This document shows positions 43,902-52,573 of a DNA stretch of 64,000 nucleotides, one piece after another; position 1 is the first letter of the stretch, and every line of letters starts with the position of its first letter. The position numbers and the translations under genes are program-made. The notes beneath the pieces were generated by a model. The model did not search any database. It was not told the origin of the DNA and saw only the letters and a program-made list of their open reading frames with translations. This DNA comes from Zhaonella formicivorans (GTDB lineage: Bacteria > Bacillota > DUOV01 > Zhaonellaceae), in the NCBI RefSeq assembly GCF_004353525.1, contig NZ_CP085524.1:1646142-1710141 (forward strand), written 5' to 3'.

Positions 43902-46267
43902 CTTAATTCACCCCCAGTAAACTTCCGTAAACCTACACGTACATCGAAAAACGAATAATTGAAAATACCGTCCTTATACTGCGAGTGAGTTAATTCCTGA
44001 TGGTGTCCTGCGGGGTAGCGCCACCAGCCCTGTTGGATATGGACTACTCCAGGACGAATGGATTCATTATAACGACATTTCAAAACTACGTGGCCCCTGT
44101 CGTTGTAAACCTCTACCATGTCCCCGTCAGCAATACCATTTGCAACAGCATCTTTGGGATTGAGGTCGGCAACAGGTTCCGGGTTTAGCTCTCTCAACCA
44201 CGGTTGATTTTCATACTGGGAATGGATTCTGAATTTCTCATGTCTGGTCAACAGGACAAAAGGATACTTTTCTGCCAGCTTACTATCCGGCCCGGCCTCT
44301 AGGGGCCATTTAAAGGTCGGTAATTCTTCTCCCTGGGGAGCCATTTTTTCCAGATAAAATTCGACTTTGCCGCTCTCCGTTTTGAATTTGCCGTCCTGCC
44401 AGGGAATATATGGCTTCGGCAGAAAGCGCACCGCCTGTTCCTGGCGGATCTTATCAAAAGTGATCCCTTGCTGCTTCAGAATTGGCATATCAAACCACTC
44501 CTTGCTGGCCTGCAGCCCTTCCGGGAAGTACTTGCCCAATCCCATTTTCCCGGCTATGCCCTGGTAGATTTCCCAGTCCGGCTTTGCTTCCAACAAAGGC
44601 TCCACGGCCCTGTGCCTGTAGAGTACGTAAGGTATATCTCCGGCAAGTACAGGTTCTTCGGTTTCGTAATAGTGGGCCGCAGGCAGGACAATATCAGCAT
44701 AGTCCATAGTATTATTCATAAACTGATCTACGGCAACCACGAATTCCAGCTTTGGCCATACTTCTTTTAACCACTTGTTGCGATCGGTGGTCTGCACCAG
44801 GAGATTGGAACAGGTAATGTAAATGGCTTTAACCGGGTAGGGGTCCTGTTTGATAATAGTTTCCTGCAATTGGATCAGTGGCAGCACCGCGGGAAAGGTT
44901 CCTGCAGGGAACAACCAGCTAGTGTTATACACCATGGGATCAAAACCGTAAAAAGACATCCCCACTATATTGCCGGACTTACCTATATTGCCTGTCAAGG
45001 CCAGCAATGTAGCCATAGACTGGCCTAACAGGTTGGCATGGTGATAGCGGTCCGCGCCAAAACCATACTTAATCCCGCCCGGCTTATTGGCGGCCAACAG
45101 ATGCGCAACTTCCACAACCATGCTGGCCGGGACCTCGGTTAGTTCTGCCACTTTGTCAGGGGTATAATCCTTGACCTTTTCCCACAACAACGAATAGGCA
45201 GTGGTGCAAACCACACCGTCCACTTGGTATGTCCCTTCCAGTGCAGGGGAAATTCCAAGGGAATCATGGGCTTTGGCACTTTGTGAAAATGAATCCCAAA
45301 CCAGGGGTTTTTTCCCTGCCCTGGCAAACTGTTTGTTGTCGCTCCTTACCAGAAACGGCGCACATGTACGGTGCAATACAAAATCTTTGTCCACCAGCCC
45401 TTGCACCATGATTTCCCGCAACAGGCCCAAGGCAAAAGCCGTGTCACTGGCGGGACGCAGGTTCACCCAGATGTCCGCCTTCTGCGCGGTAGCCGTAAAA
45501 ATGGGATCGATCACGATTAACCGCGCTCCCTTTTCTTTTGCTTCCTGGATAAAGTGCCACTCGTTAATTTGGGATTCGGCGCAGGAACTGCCCCATAAAA
45601 TAATAGTCCTGGCGTTGACCCAGTCTGAACTCTCATTGGAAAAGGCGTCAAAGATTCCCGTTCCAATGGTTGGAGCAAATCCGGCGGGTATAGAACTGTC
45701 AACACTACCCGAAGCATGAACCGCCTCTAAAACGCCGGAAAAGCGGTACTGTCCCCCGTATCCGCCGTTTAATACCCCGTAGTTCCCTGATTGCCCCACA
45801 ACAGCTATCGATTGCTTGCCGTATTTTTCTTGAAGCTGAGAAAATTTTTCGGCGATAGTGCTAAAAGCTTCTTCCCAACTGATCTTCTCCCATTTCCCTT
45901 CACCCCGTTCTCCCGCTCTTTTCATGGGATATTTAATTCTTTCCGGGTGATGGAGGCGTTGGAGATGAGTCAGCCCCCGCAGGCAGATGCGATTATAGTC
46001 CTGCTCCGGCATCGGTGCCGGGGCGGATTTCACCACCTTGCCGGCACGAACTGTGACCAGGTGGTTGCATGTCTGCCAGCAATTAGGTGAACAGATGCTT
46101 CTAACTATATTTTCTTTGACCTCCGGTTTTGCCTGGGCGGGTTGCAGCCATTTCAGGCTGTTGTTTGCCGAAATCCCTATAAGCCCTGCCGCGCCAACCG
46201 CAGCAGTGCCCTTTAGAAAATTGCGGCGGGAAATAGTAAAGCCTTTACTTTTCTTTTCATTTTGCAT
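43898..46267 (-). CDS. Molybdopterin oxidoreductase catalytic subunit, twin-arginine exported
   Basis: This 789-residue DMSO-reductase-family enzyme has a Tat signal (SRRNFLKGTAAVGAAGLIG, residues 13-31). The 4Fe-4S site CSPNCWQTC lies near residue 59. MGD-binding segments include WGSSCAESQINEWHFIQEAKEKGARLIVIDP, and the C-terminal cofactor-binding domain has VHIQQGWWRYPAG. It acts on the outer face with the FeS and NrfD subunits (CISM type complex). Closest roles would be DMSO, polysulfide, thiosulfate or similar; the substrate cannot be assigned. First gene of the torD/nrfD operon. Confidence 0.93.
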   Translation of the reverse strand: MQNEKKSKGFTISRRNFLKGTAAVGAAGLIGISANNSLKWLQPAQAKPEVKENIVRSICSPNCWQTCNHLVTVRAGKVVKSAPAPMPEQDYNRICLRGLTHLQRLHHPERIKYPMKRAGERGEGKWEKISWEEAFSTIAEKFSQLQEKYGKQSIAVVGQSGNYGVLNGGYGGQYRFSGVLEAVHASGSVDSSIPAGFAPTIGTGIFDAFSNESSDWVNARTIILWGSSCAESQINEWHFIQEAKEKGARLIVIDPIFTATAQKADIWVNLRPASDTAFALGLLREIMVQGLVDKDFVLHRTCAPFLVRSDNKQFARAGKKPLVWDSFSQSAKAHDSLGISPALEGTYQVDGVVCTTAYSLLWEKVKDYTPDKVAELTEVPASMVVEVAHLLAANKPGGIKYGFGADRYHHANLLGQSMATLLALTGNIGKSGNIVGMSFYGFDPMVYNTSWLFPAGTFPAVLPLIQLQETIIKQDPYPVKAIYITCSNLLVQTTDRNKWLKEVWPKLEFVVAVDQFMNNTMDYADIVLPAAHYYETEEPVLAGDIPYVLYRHRAVEPLLEAKPDWEIYQGIAGKMGLGKYFPEGLQASKEWFDMPILKQQGITFDKIRQEQAVRFLPKPYIPWQDGKFKTESGKVEFYLEKMAPQGEELPTFKWPLEAGPDSKLAEKYPFVLLTRHEKFRIHSQYENQPWLRELNPEPVADLNPKDAVANGIADGDMVEVYNDRGHVVLKCRYNESIRPGVVHIQQGWWRYPAGHHQELTHSQYKDGIFNYSFFDVRVGLRKFTGGELS

Positions 46268-46321
46268 CGTCTGACCTCCTCACTTGTAAAATCACTTAAT
46301 TGTTGACATTGTTAACGTTGC

Positions 46322-46339
46322 TTGTGACTAATTTCACCT
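46322..46339 (-). promoter_or_regulatory. CRP/FNR-type site upstream of the molybdoenzyme operon
   Basis: TTGTGA-CTAATT-TCACCT matches the TTGTGA-N6-TCACAA pattern at 10 of 12 positions, about 60 bp before the catalytic-subunit ATG. A perfect site of the same type precedes the decahaem cytochrome gene at 54732. A shared CRP/FNR-family regulator is plausible. Confidence 0.45.
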
Positions 46340-46434
46340 CCTCTTTCACGCTAGCCATGCTTAATAATTTAATTGGTTATTCAATTCGTTATCCATGAAA
46401 ATTGGCCTTTGTAGCACTTTATAAAATAAAAAAT

Positions 46435-46465
46435 CGGTACTTTGTTGTTTTATACAAAAGTACCG
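46435..46465 (-). terminator. Terminator after the PucR-type regulator gene
   Basis: CGGTACTTTTG pairs with CAAAGTACCG (one bulge) and is followed on the minus strand by ATTTTTTATTTTA. It lies 5 bp after the regulator stop and separates it from the molybdoenzyme operon. Confidence 0.88.
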
Positions 46466-46470
46466 AACAG

Positions 46471-47709
46471 TTAACCCCAACCTTTTTGGCTAAAAATCCT
46501 CAATGCAGTAAACAGATTCAGCTGTACTTCCAGATTGTTCAGGTCAATTCCCAAGAATTCCTCTGCTTTTTTTAACCTGTAACGCAAAGTATTCACATGG
46601 ACAAACAGTTTTTCCGCAGTAGCATTGATATCGGCATTGCACCGGAAATAAGTTTTTAAGGTCTCCAAAAATTGCCCCTCATGTTTTCTGTCGTAATCCA
46701 AAATGGGGCCCAGTATACTGTAACAGAACTCTTTCAGTTCCTGTTCCCCCATTTTGTAAATTAAACTAAGAATCCCCAATTCATCAAAATAGGTCAGCTC
46801 ATCTGCCTTATCGAAAAATCTTCCCAGTTCCAGGGCTGTCTTGGCCTCCTGGTAGCTGCGGAACAGCTCATCTGCCGCGGTATATAAGTGTCCTACACCG
46901 ACAGAAAAAGATATTTCCAGTTTGTTGTAAATATATTTTTTGGCTTTGCGGAACAAAGAATCAATCTCTCGCTTCAGTTCCGGAAAAGTCACTTTTTTCC
47001 CGATAGGCAACAAAACTATCAGGTACATTCCTCGCCGGGCCACCACAGGGTTATCCCAGTGCATTTTTAGAGCAGAATGCAACATGGATTTTATCTGCTC
47101 AATATTTTTTTCCGCATCCCAGGACTCCTCATCATCAAGCCCTACCACTGCCAAAGCGTGAGGGCGGGAAAAGTCCAAGCCAAAAGTTTTGCCGCGGTAG
47201 ATCAAGCTTTCCCTGTTTTCAAAGTTATTGTATAACAAATCGTGAATAAACTCATCTCTAAATTTCAGTTGGATTCGCTTGATTTCCCTTTCCTGCTTCA
47301 AGGCCACTAAGAAGATAAGCGCGCTTTGTTCCAGTGCCTGGGCAATTGCATTTGAGTAGCGGGTCTCCGTGAGCAGAAGAAAAATATACCCCTCCAGTTC
47401 TGACTGCATCAGAGGTAATGAGGCGTAAGGGACCGCTTTACCCTCCGGAGTTACCAGCATTCCCCGTTCAATTTTGGACTCTCCTCCCTGAAATTCACGA
47501 CGCGGCGTGGATACAGGTAAAAAGTCACCCCAGCAAAAATCTTCTCCTGGCTTTGCCTGATATGCAACTATCCTGAAAAATGGATCGGTAACGATCACTT
47601 GATTGCCTAAGAAATCTACCATTTTTTTGGCTAAGGAAGGCACTCCCCCGCCACAGGCTATGGCCTCCAGCAGCATGGTTTGCAACTTACTTGATTCCAC
47701 GATTGGCAC
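46471..47709 (-). CDS. PucR/CdaR-type transcription regulator
   Basis: A 412-residue protein with an N-terminal sensory region (residues 1-160, GAF-like: NQVIVTDPFFRIVAYQA), a GGDEF-like middle segment (SFSVGVGHLYTAADELFRSYQEAKTALELG) and the C-terminal PucR helix-turn-helix (ATAEKLFVHVNTLRYRLKKAEEFLGIDLNN). Such regulators often respond to small molecules and activate neighbouring catabolic genes. It sits between two molybdoenzyme operons and may control either. No membrane segment. Confidence 0.9.
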   Translation of the reverse strand: MPIVESSKLQTMLLEAIACGGGVPSLAKKMVDFLGNQVIVTDPFFRIVAYQAKPGEDFCWGDFLPVSTPRREFQGGESKIERGMLVTPEGKAVPYASLPLMQSELEGYIFLLLTETRYSNAIAQALEQSALIFLVALKQEREIKRIQLKFRDEFIHDLLYNNFENRESLIYRGKTFGLDFSRPHALAVVGLDDEESWDAEKNIEQIKSMLHSALKMHWDNPVVARRGMYLIVLLPIGKKVTFPELKREIDSLFRKAKKYIYNKLEISFSVGVGHLYTAADELFRSYQEAKTALELGRFFDKADELTYFDELGILSLIYKMGEQELKEFCYSILGPILDYDRKHEGQFLETLKTYFRCNADINATAEKLFVHVNTLRYRLKKAEEFLGIDLNNLEVQLNLFTALRIFSQKGWG

Positions 47710-47757
47710 CTCCCTTCGTAGATTTCAACAAACAGCAGTTTATCCAGCTGTAAGATG

Positions 47758-48324
47758 CTACAATTCGGTCCGCCTTAACCACTGCTTTCGGATTACAGGA
47801 GGTTTAAACTGTACCGACGGGCGCGTTAATTTAATATTCGGCAACGAAGGCACCGACTTCACCCATCCTTCCTCATCAATCCGGTCAAGGAAGGCCACTT
47901 TTAAGGCGCCATTGTTGCAGGCATCTTCACAGACCGGCCTTAGTCCTCCTTCGAGGCGACTCACGCAAAGGTCACATTTATCCACCTTTCCCGTCGCGGC
48001 GTCATATTGTGGAGCGCCATAGGGACAAGCCTTAACACATAAACAACATCCATCACAGCGTCCGGCATCATGGACCACGATTCCGTCCCGCCGCTTCTTG
48101 TAGGTACGATTAGGACAAACCCGAAAACACTCGGGACTTTCGCAGTGATTACAAGCGAGGGAAAGATAAAACAAACCTATTCCATCTTTATTCTGCCACT
48201 CCACCGCTTCCACCCGGCGATACCGTTGTGTTTCCCCCAGTCCAAAGTAATTTTTGCACGCCACCTCGCACGCCCTGCAACCCAGACACCTGCTAACATC
48301 CACCAGAAAGCCTACTTGCCGCAT
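47758..48324 (-). CDS. 4Fe-4S electron-transfer subunit of the second molybdoenzyme
   Basis: A 188-residue protein with four cluster motifs: CLGCRACEVAC, CNHCESPECFRVCP, CDGCCLCVKACP and CDLC...CEDAC. It is similar in plan to the subunit at 43281 but only distantly alike. It lies 12 bp after the catalytic gene. No membrane partner gene follows; the next gene is the regulator. The two-subunit enzyme may be soluble or use a membrane subunit encoded elsewhere. Confidence 0.92.
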   Translation of the reverse strand: MRQVGFLVDVSRCLGCRACEVACKNYFGLGETQRYRRVEAVEWQNKDGIGLFYLSLACNHCESPECFRVCPNRTYKKRRDGIVVHDAGRCDGCCLCVKACPYGAPQYDAATGKVDKCDLCVSRLEGGLRPVCEDACNNGALKVAFLDRIDEEGWVKSVPSLPNIKLTRPSVQFKPPVIRKQWLRRTEL

Positions 48325-48336
48325 CTCGCGCCTCCT

Positions 48337-50394
48337 TTAAACGGGACAAAGGTTAACAAATGTATCATGGATAGCAATAGCCGGACGTCCTGTCCCTTTG
48401 CTTCCCATGTCCGTGTAAGTGCCGTTTACCAAGTCGCCCAAATCATGTCCACCGCCGCCATACCAACCTTGAAAACACACTAACGTATCTTCGCTAATCG
48501 TTTTAGTTAGCTTAACCGGGAGCAATATTTCGCCCTGCTGGTTATAAACCCTCACAAGGTCACCGTTGTTTAAGCCAAACCTTTGTGCTGTAAGCGAATT
48601 GATCCATAGACAGGGCTCCCCTATTCCCCAGGTAAGCCATGGTAAATTTAGAAACTGGGAGTTGTTGCCAGACTGACTGTGGGGTGTAATCAACCTGAAC
48701 GGAAATGCTTTCGGAAAAGCAGCCGGTTCAGTGTAAACAGGCAATAATGGCAGTCCTTCACCAGCAGCTGTTGCAGAAGCTATTTCAAATTTTTCCGACG
48801 GGGTTTTAAACTTCATCCCCTCCCAAGCTACCTGAGGCCATTTAAGTTTGCGGGGGCCTTGCAATAATTCTCTGTAGTCCTCAATCCCCAGACGGGAGTA
48901 TAGCTCCTGGTTGAACTCCCCGGCAACCCACTCCTCTTCATTGCCGTCAGTGGGGAAACTACAAATGCCGGGTGATAATTCGTTAAGTTTGCGGGACAAT
49001 TCCCAAGCCACTTGCAGGTCTGATTTGCACTCTCCAAGGGGAGGGATGGCAGGTTCATTGATACCTATCCAGTGATGCCAATAGCTTGGCACCACATCCC
49101 ATTCTTCAAACTGAGTGGTGGTCGGCAAAAAGATATCTACATAGCGGGAACTCCGGTTCAAAAAATGGTCCACTTGCACTATTAAATCTAATTGTTCCAG
49201 AGCTTCTATTAAACTTCCGGTGTCAGCATCTTGAAACAGGTCTCTCTGAGCCAGCCAGAGCATTTTTACAGGCGGATTATCAGTTTTTTTCAGCTCTTTT
49301 CCCAGGACATTGACATTGATTTTCCTGTGAAAAACAGGATTTCTGGAGGTAATATAATCCCTGGTATAAAAAGAAAACAATTCCCAGGGTGCCATGGAAG
49401 GAAAGTACAGGCCCGCTCCGGATTTGCCCAAATTTCCGGTCAGTGCCGCCAATGTCGCTATGGCCCTGACATTCTGCCCTCCGTTAGTGTGGCGTTGTAA
49501 CCCCAATCCGGTCCAAATGACGGACGGTGAACCGAGAGCATACAATTCGGACACTGCCCAAACGGCCTCTCGGGGCAATGCGGTTTCTTGTTCAATCCAA
49601 TCATAGCCGATACTTGCCAAATAATCAAAAAATGGTTCATAGCCATGAACATGCTGCGCCAGGAATTTCTGATCGTGCCACCCATGTTCTACAATGCACT
49701 TGGCAATCCCCAGGGCTAAGGCCCCGTCACTGCCAGCCTTAGGCTGAAGATAAATATCAGCCTGCGCGGCGGTTGCCGTAAAAATAGGATCGATCACAAC
49801 AACCTGCGCGCCCCTAGTTCTGGCCTGGTCGATAAAATACATTTGATGCACTGCGGTCCAGGCAGGATTGACCCCCCAAAGAATAATAACTTTGCTGTTT
49901 GCCATATCCTCGGGATCGGATTTCTCCATTGCACCTGTACTGTACAGGTAAGCATCCAACCCAGCAGACCAGCAGGAGTTGCCCTCTGTCACTGTAATAG
50001 CACCCAGCCCGTCAAATAGGGCATTTGCGGCATAATGCAGCAGCCCCATGTTTCCGTACTGTTTACATAAACAAATCGGGAAAAAACTATTGTAGCGGCC
50101 CTTTAATTCCAATATTTTACAGGCAATGACTTCCATGGCCTCGTCCCAGCTGATCCGGCGCCAGTTCCCGGAGCCCCTGGGAAACTGCCGTAACGGATGA
50201 AGGACCCGCTGTGAGCTATAGACCCTTTCCACGTAAGCATAACCCTTTGCACAAAGATTCCCCCGGGTAAATCCGTGGGCGGGGTCGCCACTGACCCGCA
50301 CCAGTTTTCCGTTTTCCACGTAACTTAAAATACTGCAGGTACAAAAACAATTACGCGGGCAAAGGTTACGGAAAACTTTTCTCACAACAGACAC
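48337..50394 (-). CDS. Molybdopterin oxidoreductase catalytic subunit without export signal
   Basis: This 685-residue DMSO-reductase-family enzyme starts directly with the 4Fe-4S motif CPRNCFCTC near residue 12 and has no twin-arginine signal, implying a cytoplasmic enzyme. GNSCWSAG near residue 140 lies where the molybdenum ligand (Ser or Cys) is expected. WGVNPAWTAVHQMYFIDQARTRGAQVVVIDP and VCFQGWYGGGGHDLG bind the MGD halves. The substrate is unknown. It shares its overall plan with the 43898 enzyme but is shorter and diverged. Confidence 0.92.
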   Translation of the reverse strand: MSVVRKVFRNLCPRNCFCTCSILSYVENGKLVRVSGDPAHGFTRGNLCAKGYAYVERVYSSQRVLHPLRQFPRGSGNWRRISWDEAMEVIACKILELKGRYNSFFPICLCKQYGNMGLLHYAANALFDGLGAITVTEGNSCWSAGLDAYLYSTGAMEKSDPEDMANSKVIILWGVNPAWTAVHQMYFIDQARTRGAQVVVIDPIFTATAAQADIYLQPKAGSDGALALGIAKCIVEHGWHDQKFLAQHVHGYEPFFDYLASIGYDWIEQETALPREAVWAVSELYALGSPSVIWTGLGLQRHTNGGQNVRAIATLAALTGNLGKSGAGLYFPSMAPWELFSFYTRDYITSRNPVFHRKINVNVLGKELKKTDNPPVKMLWLAQRDLFQDADTGSLIEALEQLDLIVQVDHFLNRSSRYVDIFLPTTTQFEEWDVVPSYWHHWIGINEPAIPPLGECKSDLQVAWELSRKLNELSPGICSFPTDGNEEEWVAGEFNQELYSRLGIEDYRELLQGPRKLKWPQVAWEGMKFKTPSEKFEIASATAAGEGLPLLPVYTEPAAFPKAFPFRLITPHSQSGNNSQFLNLPWLTWGIGEPCLWINSLTAQRFGLNNGDLVRVYNQQGEILLPVKLTKTISEDTLVCFQGWYGGGGHDLGDLVNGTYTDMGSKGTGRPAIAIHDTFVNLCPV

Positions 50395-50554
50395 CTCCGG
50401 CTTTTTGCTGGATATTGATTCGAAAATTCTTAAACTGATCAGGTAAACTGCTGAAAGGGCAATCGAAAATTTTATTGTTTAAATCTTAACAAAAAAATGG
50501 GCGTTTATCGATATTTAACATTGTAATTTGCGCTTTTTTACCACTGCAGGCTGT

Positions 50555-50812
50555 CTACAGCAAATTTTTCGGCAGCAGAAATTTGCGCAACGCAGGATAG
50601 ACCTCATGCTTATTCTTGATTGTAACTGTAACACAATTAGAATCACTGTTTTTCTTCAGAGCCGCCATCAAGGTTTTGGTGCGATAATAGGGATTGACAA
50701 TTTCTCCATAGCAAAAAAGATTGCAGAGGGGCAAGATCTTTTGAACCAGTTCCAGGCATTTATCATTATCCGAAGGCAAGTTGTCGCCGTCAGAAAGCTG
50801 ATTTCTCCCCAT
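50555..50812 (-). pseudogene. Truncated copy of yhbH (C-terminal 75 codons)
   Basis: An 85-codon frame. From SDGDNLPSDN onward it is a close copy of the last quarter of YhbH at 51417 (ELVQKILPLCNL, INPYYRT-type segment, TVTIKNKHEVYPALRKFL). The N-terminal three quarters, including the VWA-like domain, are missing. Its start ATGGGGAGAAAT is formed from the GGGGAGAAATC ribosome site of a leader shared with the ferredoxin-type gene. The piece is therefore a fusion of a foreign leader to a yhbH tail. Several substitutions show it is not a recent copy. Function unlikely. Confidence 0.85.
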
Positions 50813-50915
50813 ACTGCTTTTTTCAAGCTTAGAGGTCGCTTAAACTTATTTAAGCAACTCTGTACGTAAATTATATCAGTTCCCATGTCAATAACGAAAG
50901 ACGGCAAAACATTCT
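50813..50915 (-). promoter_or_regulatory. Copy of the ferredoxin-gene promoter/leader
   Basis: On the minus strand: TGATATAAT (-10), a stem GCTTAAA-TAAG-TTTAAGC, then AGCTTGAAAAAAGCAGTA-T-GGGGAGAAATC. The -10 region and the 30 bp next to the start are nearly identical to 41138-41226. The stem occupies the same place but has a different sequence. It now drives the truncated yhbH copy. 50916-50992 is AT-rich with no gene. Confidence 0.7.
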
Positions 50916-50992
50916 AATATTGTTTTAATAATAATGGAATAATATACCAATATTTTTGGGAATATACTGTTGATTTCAGGTTACAATATAAA

Positions 50993-51400
50993 CAGGAACA
51001 TAACGGTTGAGCCAAGATCCATGTATGATCCGGTCCGGGTCGTATATGGGTCTGCCAAAGATTGCATACAGGTCGCAGGGCCTGTATGCAGTCGGAGGGC
51101 AGATTCTATACGGTAGGGAAAGGCTCTGCTGCAGTCGTATCTTAAAACTGTTATGATTGCAGTAGGGTCCCAACCTATCGTATAGGGTCGAGCGAAGATC
51201 GTACAGGGTGCCGCAGGTTTTAACTAATTAACGGTCGTATGCAGCCGAGAGGTTGCATACGGCTGTACAGGTATCCTGTACGGTCGAACGAACCATTATT
51301 GCAGGTGGTGAACTGCTTGGTTATGGTCGCAAGATCATAGCTTGGTAATAAGCCATCTGCAGTAGTGCAAGGTAGACCGTTATGTTCCCGTTTTATTTTT
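50993..51400 (+). ncRNA. Large multi-arm structured RNA candidate
   Basis: About 395 nt without an ORF are closed by a perfect 13-bp outer stem (50995-51007 with 51376-51388), followed by T-rich CGTTTTATTTTTTT on the plus strand. Inner arms: 51016-51030/51038-51052 (15 pairs, 4 G-T); 51060-51072/51081-51093 (13 pairs); 51102-51117/51174-51189 (16 pairs) enclosing 51126-51139/51152-51165 (14 pairs); 51197-51207/51275-51285 (11) enclosing 51234-51243/51254-51263 (10); 51295-51304/51357-51366 (10) enclosing 51321-51328/51333-51340 with a GCAA tetraloop. The wobble pairs I checked are all G-U on the plus strand only, which favours RNA over a DNA palindrome. A TACAAT box at 50981-50986 is a possible -10. 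I do not recognise the class. Confidence 0.8.
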
Positions 51401-51416
51401 TTATATTTTTTCGTGG

Positions 51417-52547
51417 TTATGGCCGCAGGAATTTACACAATGCCGGGTACACCTCATTTTTATCCTTGATGGTAACTGTTACAAAATTTGGGTCATCGAT
51501 CTTCTTCAGCGCCGCCATCAAGGTGCTGGTGCGATAATAAGGATTGATAATTTCTCCATAGCCAAAGAGATTGCAGAGAGGCAGGATCTTTTGAATCAGT
51601 TCCAGGCATTTCTCATTATCCGAAGGCAAATTGTCGCCGTCAGAGAAATGAAAAGGGTACAAATTATATTCCCTGGGGTTAAAACGTTCATTGATAATTT
51701 CCAGTGCCAGCTGGTAAACCGAAGAACACCTGGTGCCGCCGCTCTCTCCCTTGGTGAAAAATTCCTCCTCACTCACTTCTTTTGCTCTGGTGTGGTGAGC
51801 CAAAAATATAATCTGCACATTTTCATACTTGGTGCGCAAGAAACGCACCATCCAGAAAAAAAAGCTGCGGGCTATGTATTTTTCAAACACACCCATGGAG
51901 CCGGAAGTATCCATCATTGCTAACACTACGGCGCTGGTCTGCTCTTTTACATCTGCGTCCCAGGTTTTAAACATCACATCCTCGGGAGTGATTTTATTGT
52001 GCTCCTTGTCACCCCTTAAAGAGCGCCGCTTCAAACACTGCAGCACGGTTCTTTTCTTATCTACGTTAGCCATGAGCCCTGTTTTGCGCACATCTTTATA
52101 TTGGCTCGACTCGGCAAGTAAAAGCTGCTTTTTTGTTTCCTTCAGGTTGGGCAAATGCAAATCCTCGAAAATCATTTCTTCCAGTTCATCCAGAGTCACT
52201 TCCGCTTCATAGTAATCATCACCCGGCTCGTCACCGGCCCCTTTGCCTTCTTTCGTACCTAAACTGCTGCCCAACACATCCCCCTCTTGCGTTTGTCCTT
52301 TCCCCTGGCCCACATGCTTATTCTTTTCCAGGCTGAAGCGAATGCGATATTCTTCCAGGGACCTGACCGGAACTTTGATGATCTTGTTGCCCTCCGCCAT
52401 GATTATGTTTTCTTCACTGATAATTTCGGGTAAGTTTTTTCTAATCACTTCCTTGATTCTTTCCAGATGTCTCTTTTGGTCCAGATAAGCCTGGCGGCAG
52501 AGGGACCAGTCCTGGCGGGAAACAAAAAATTCCGGCAATTGTCTCAC
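51417..52547 (-). CDS. yhbH: YhbH/DUF444 family protein
   Basis: This 376-residue DUF444 protein has an acidic middle linker (near 100-120), a VWA-like domain with the metal site AMMDTSGSMG near residue 220, FLAHHTRAKEV and HFSDGDNLPSDN near 305. It is a sporulation-associated partner of PrkA kinase in Bacillus-type clusters; the molecular role is unclear. It begins 26 bp after prkA. Full length, unlike the nearby truncated copy. Confidence 0.94.
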   Translation of the reverse strand: MRQLPEFFVSRQDWSLCRQAYLDQKRHLERIKEVIRKNLPEIISEENIIMAEGNKIIKVPVRSLEEYRIRFSLEKNKHVGQGKGQTQEGDVLGSSLGTKEGKGAGDEPGDDYYEAEVTLDELEEMIFEDLHLPNLKETKKQLLLAESSQYKDVRKTGLMANVDKKRTVLQCLKRRSLRGDKEHNKITPEDVMFKTWDADVKEQTSAVVLAMMDTSGSMGVFEKYIARSFFFWMVRFLRTKYENVQIIFLAHHTRAKEVSEEEFFTKGESGGTRCSSVYQLALEIINERFNPREYNLYPFHFSDGDNLPSDNEKCLELIQKILPLCNLFGYGEIINPYYRTSTLMAALKKIDDPNFVTVTIKDKNEVYPALCKFLRP

Positions 52548-52573
52548 CCCATCCGGGTAATTTACACCCTGTT

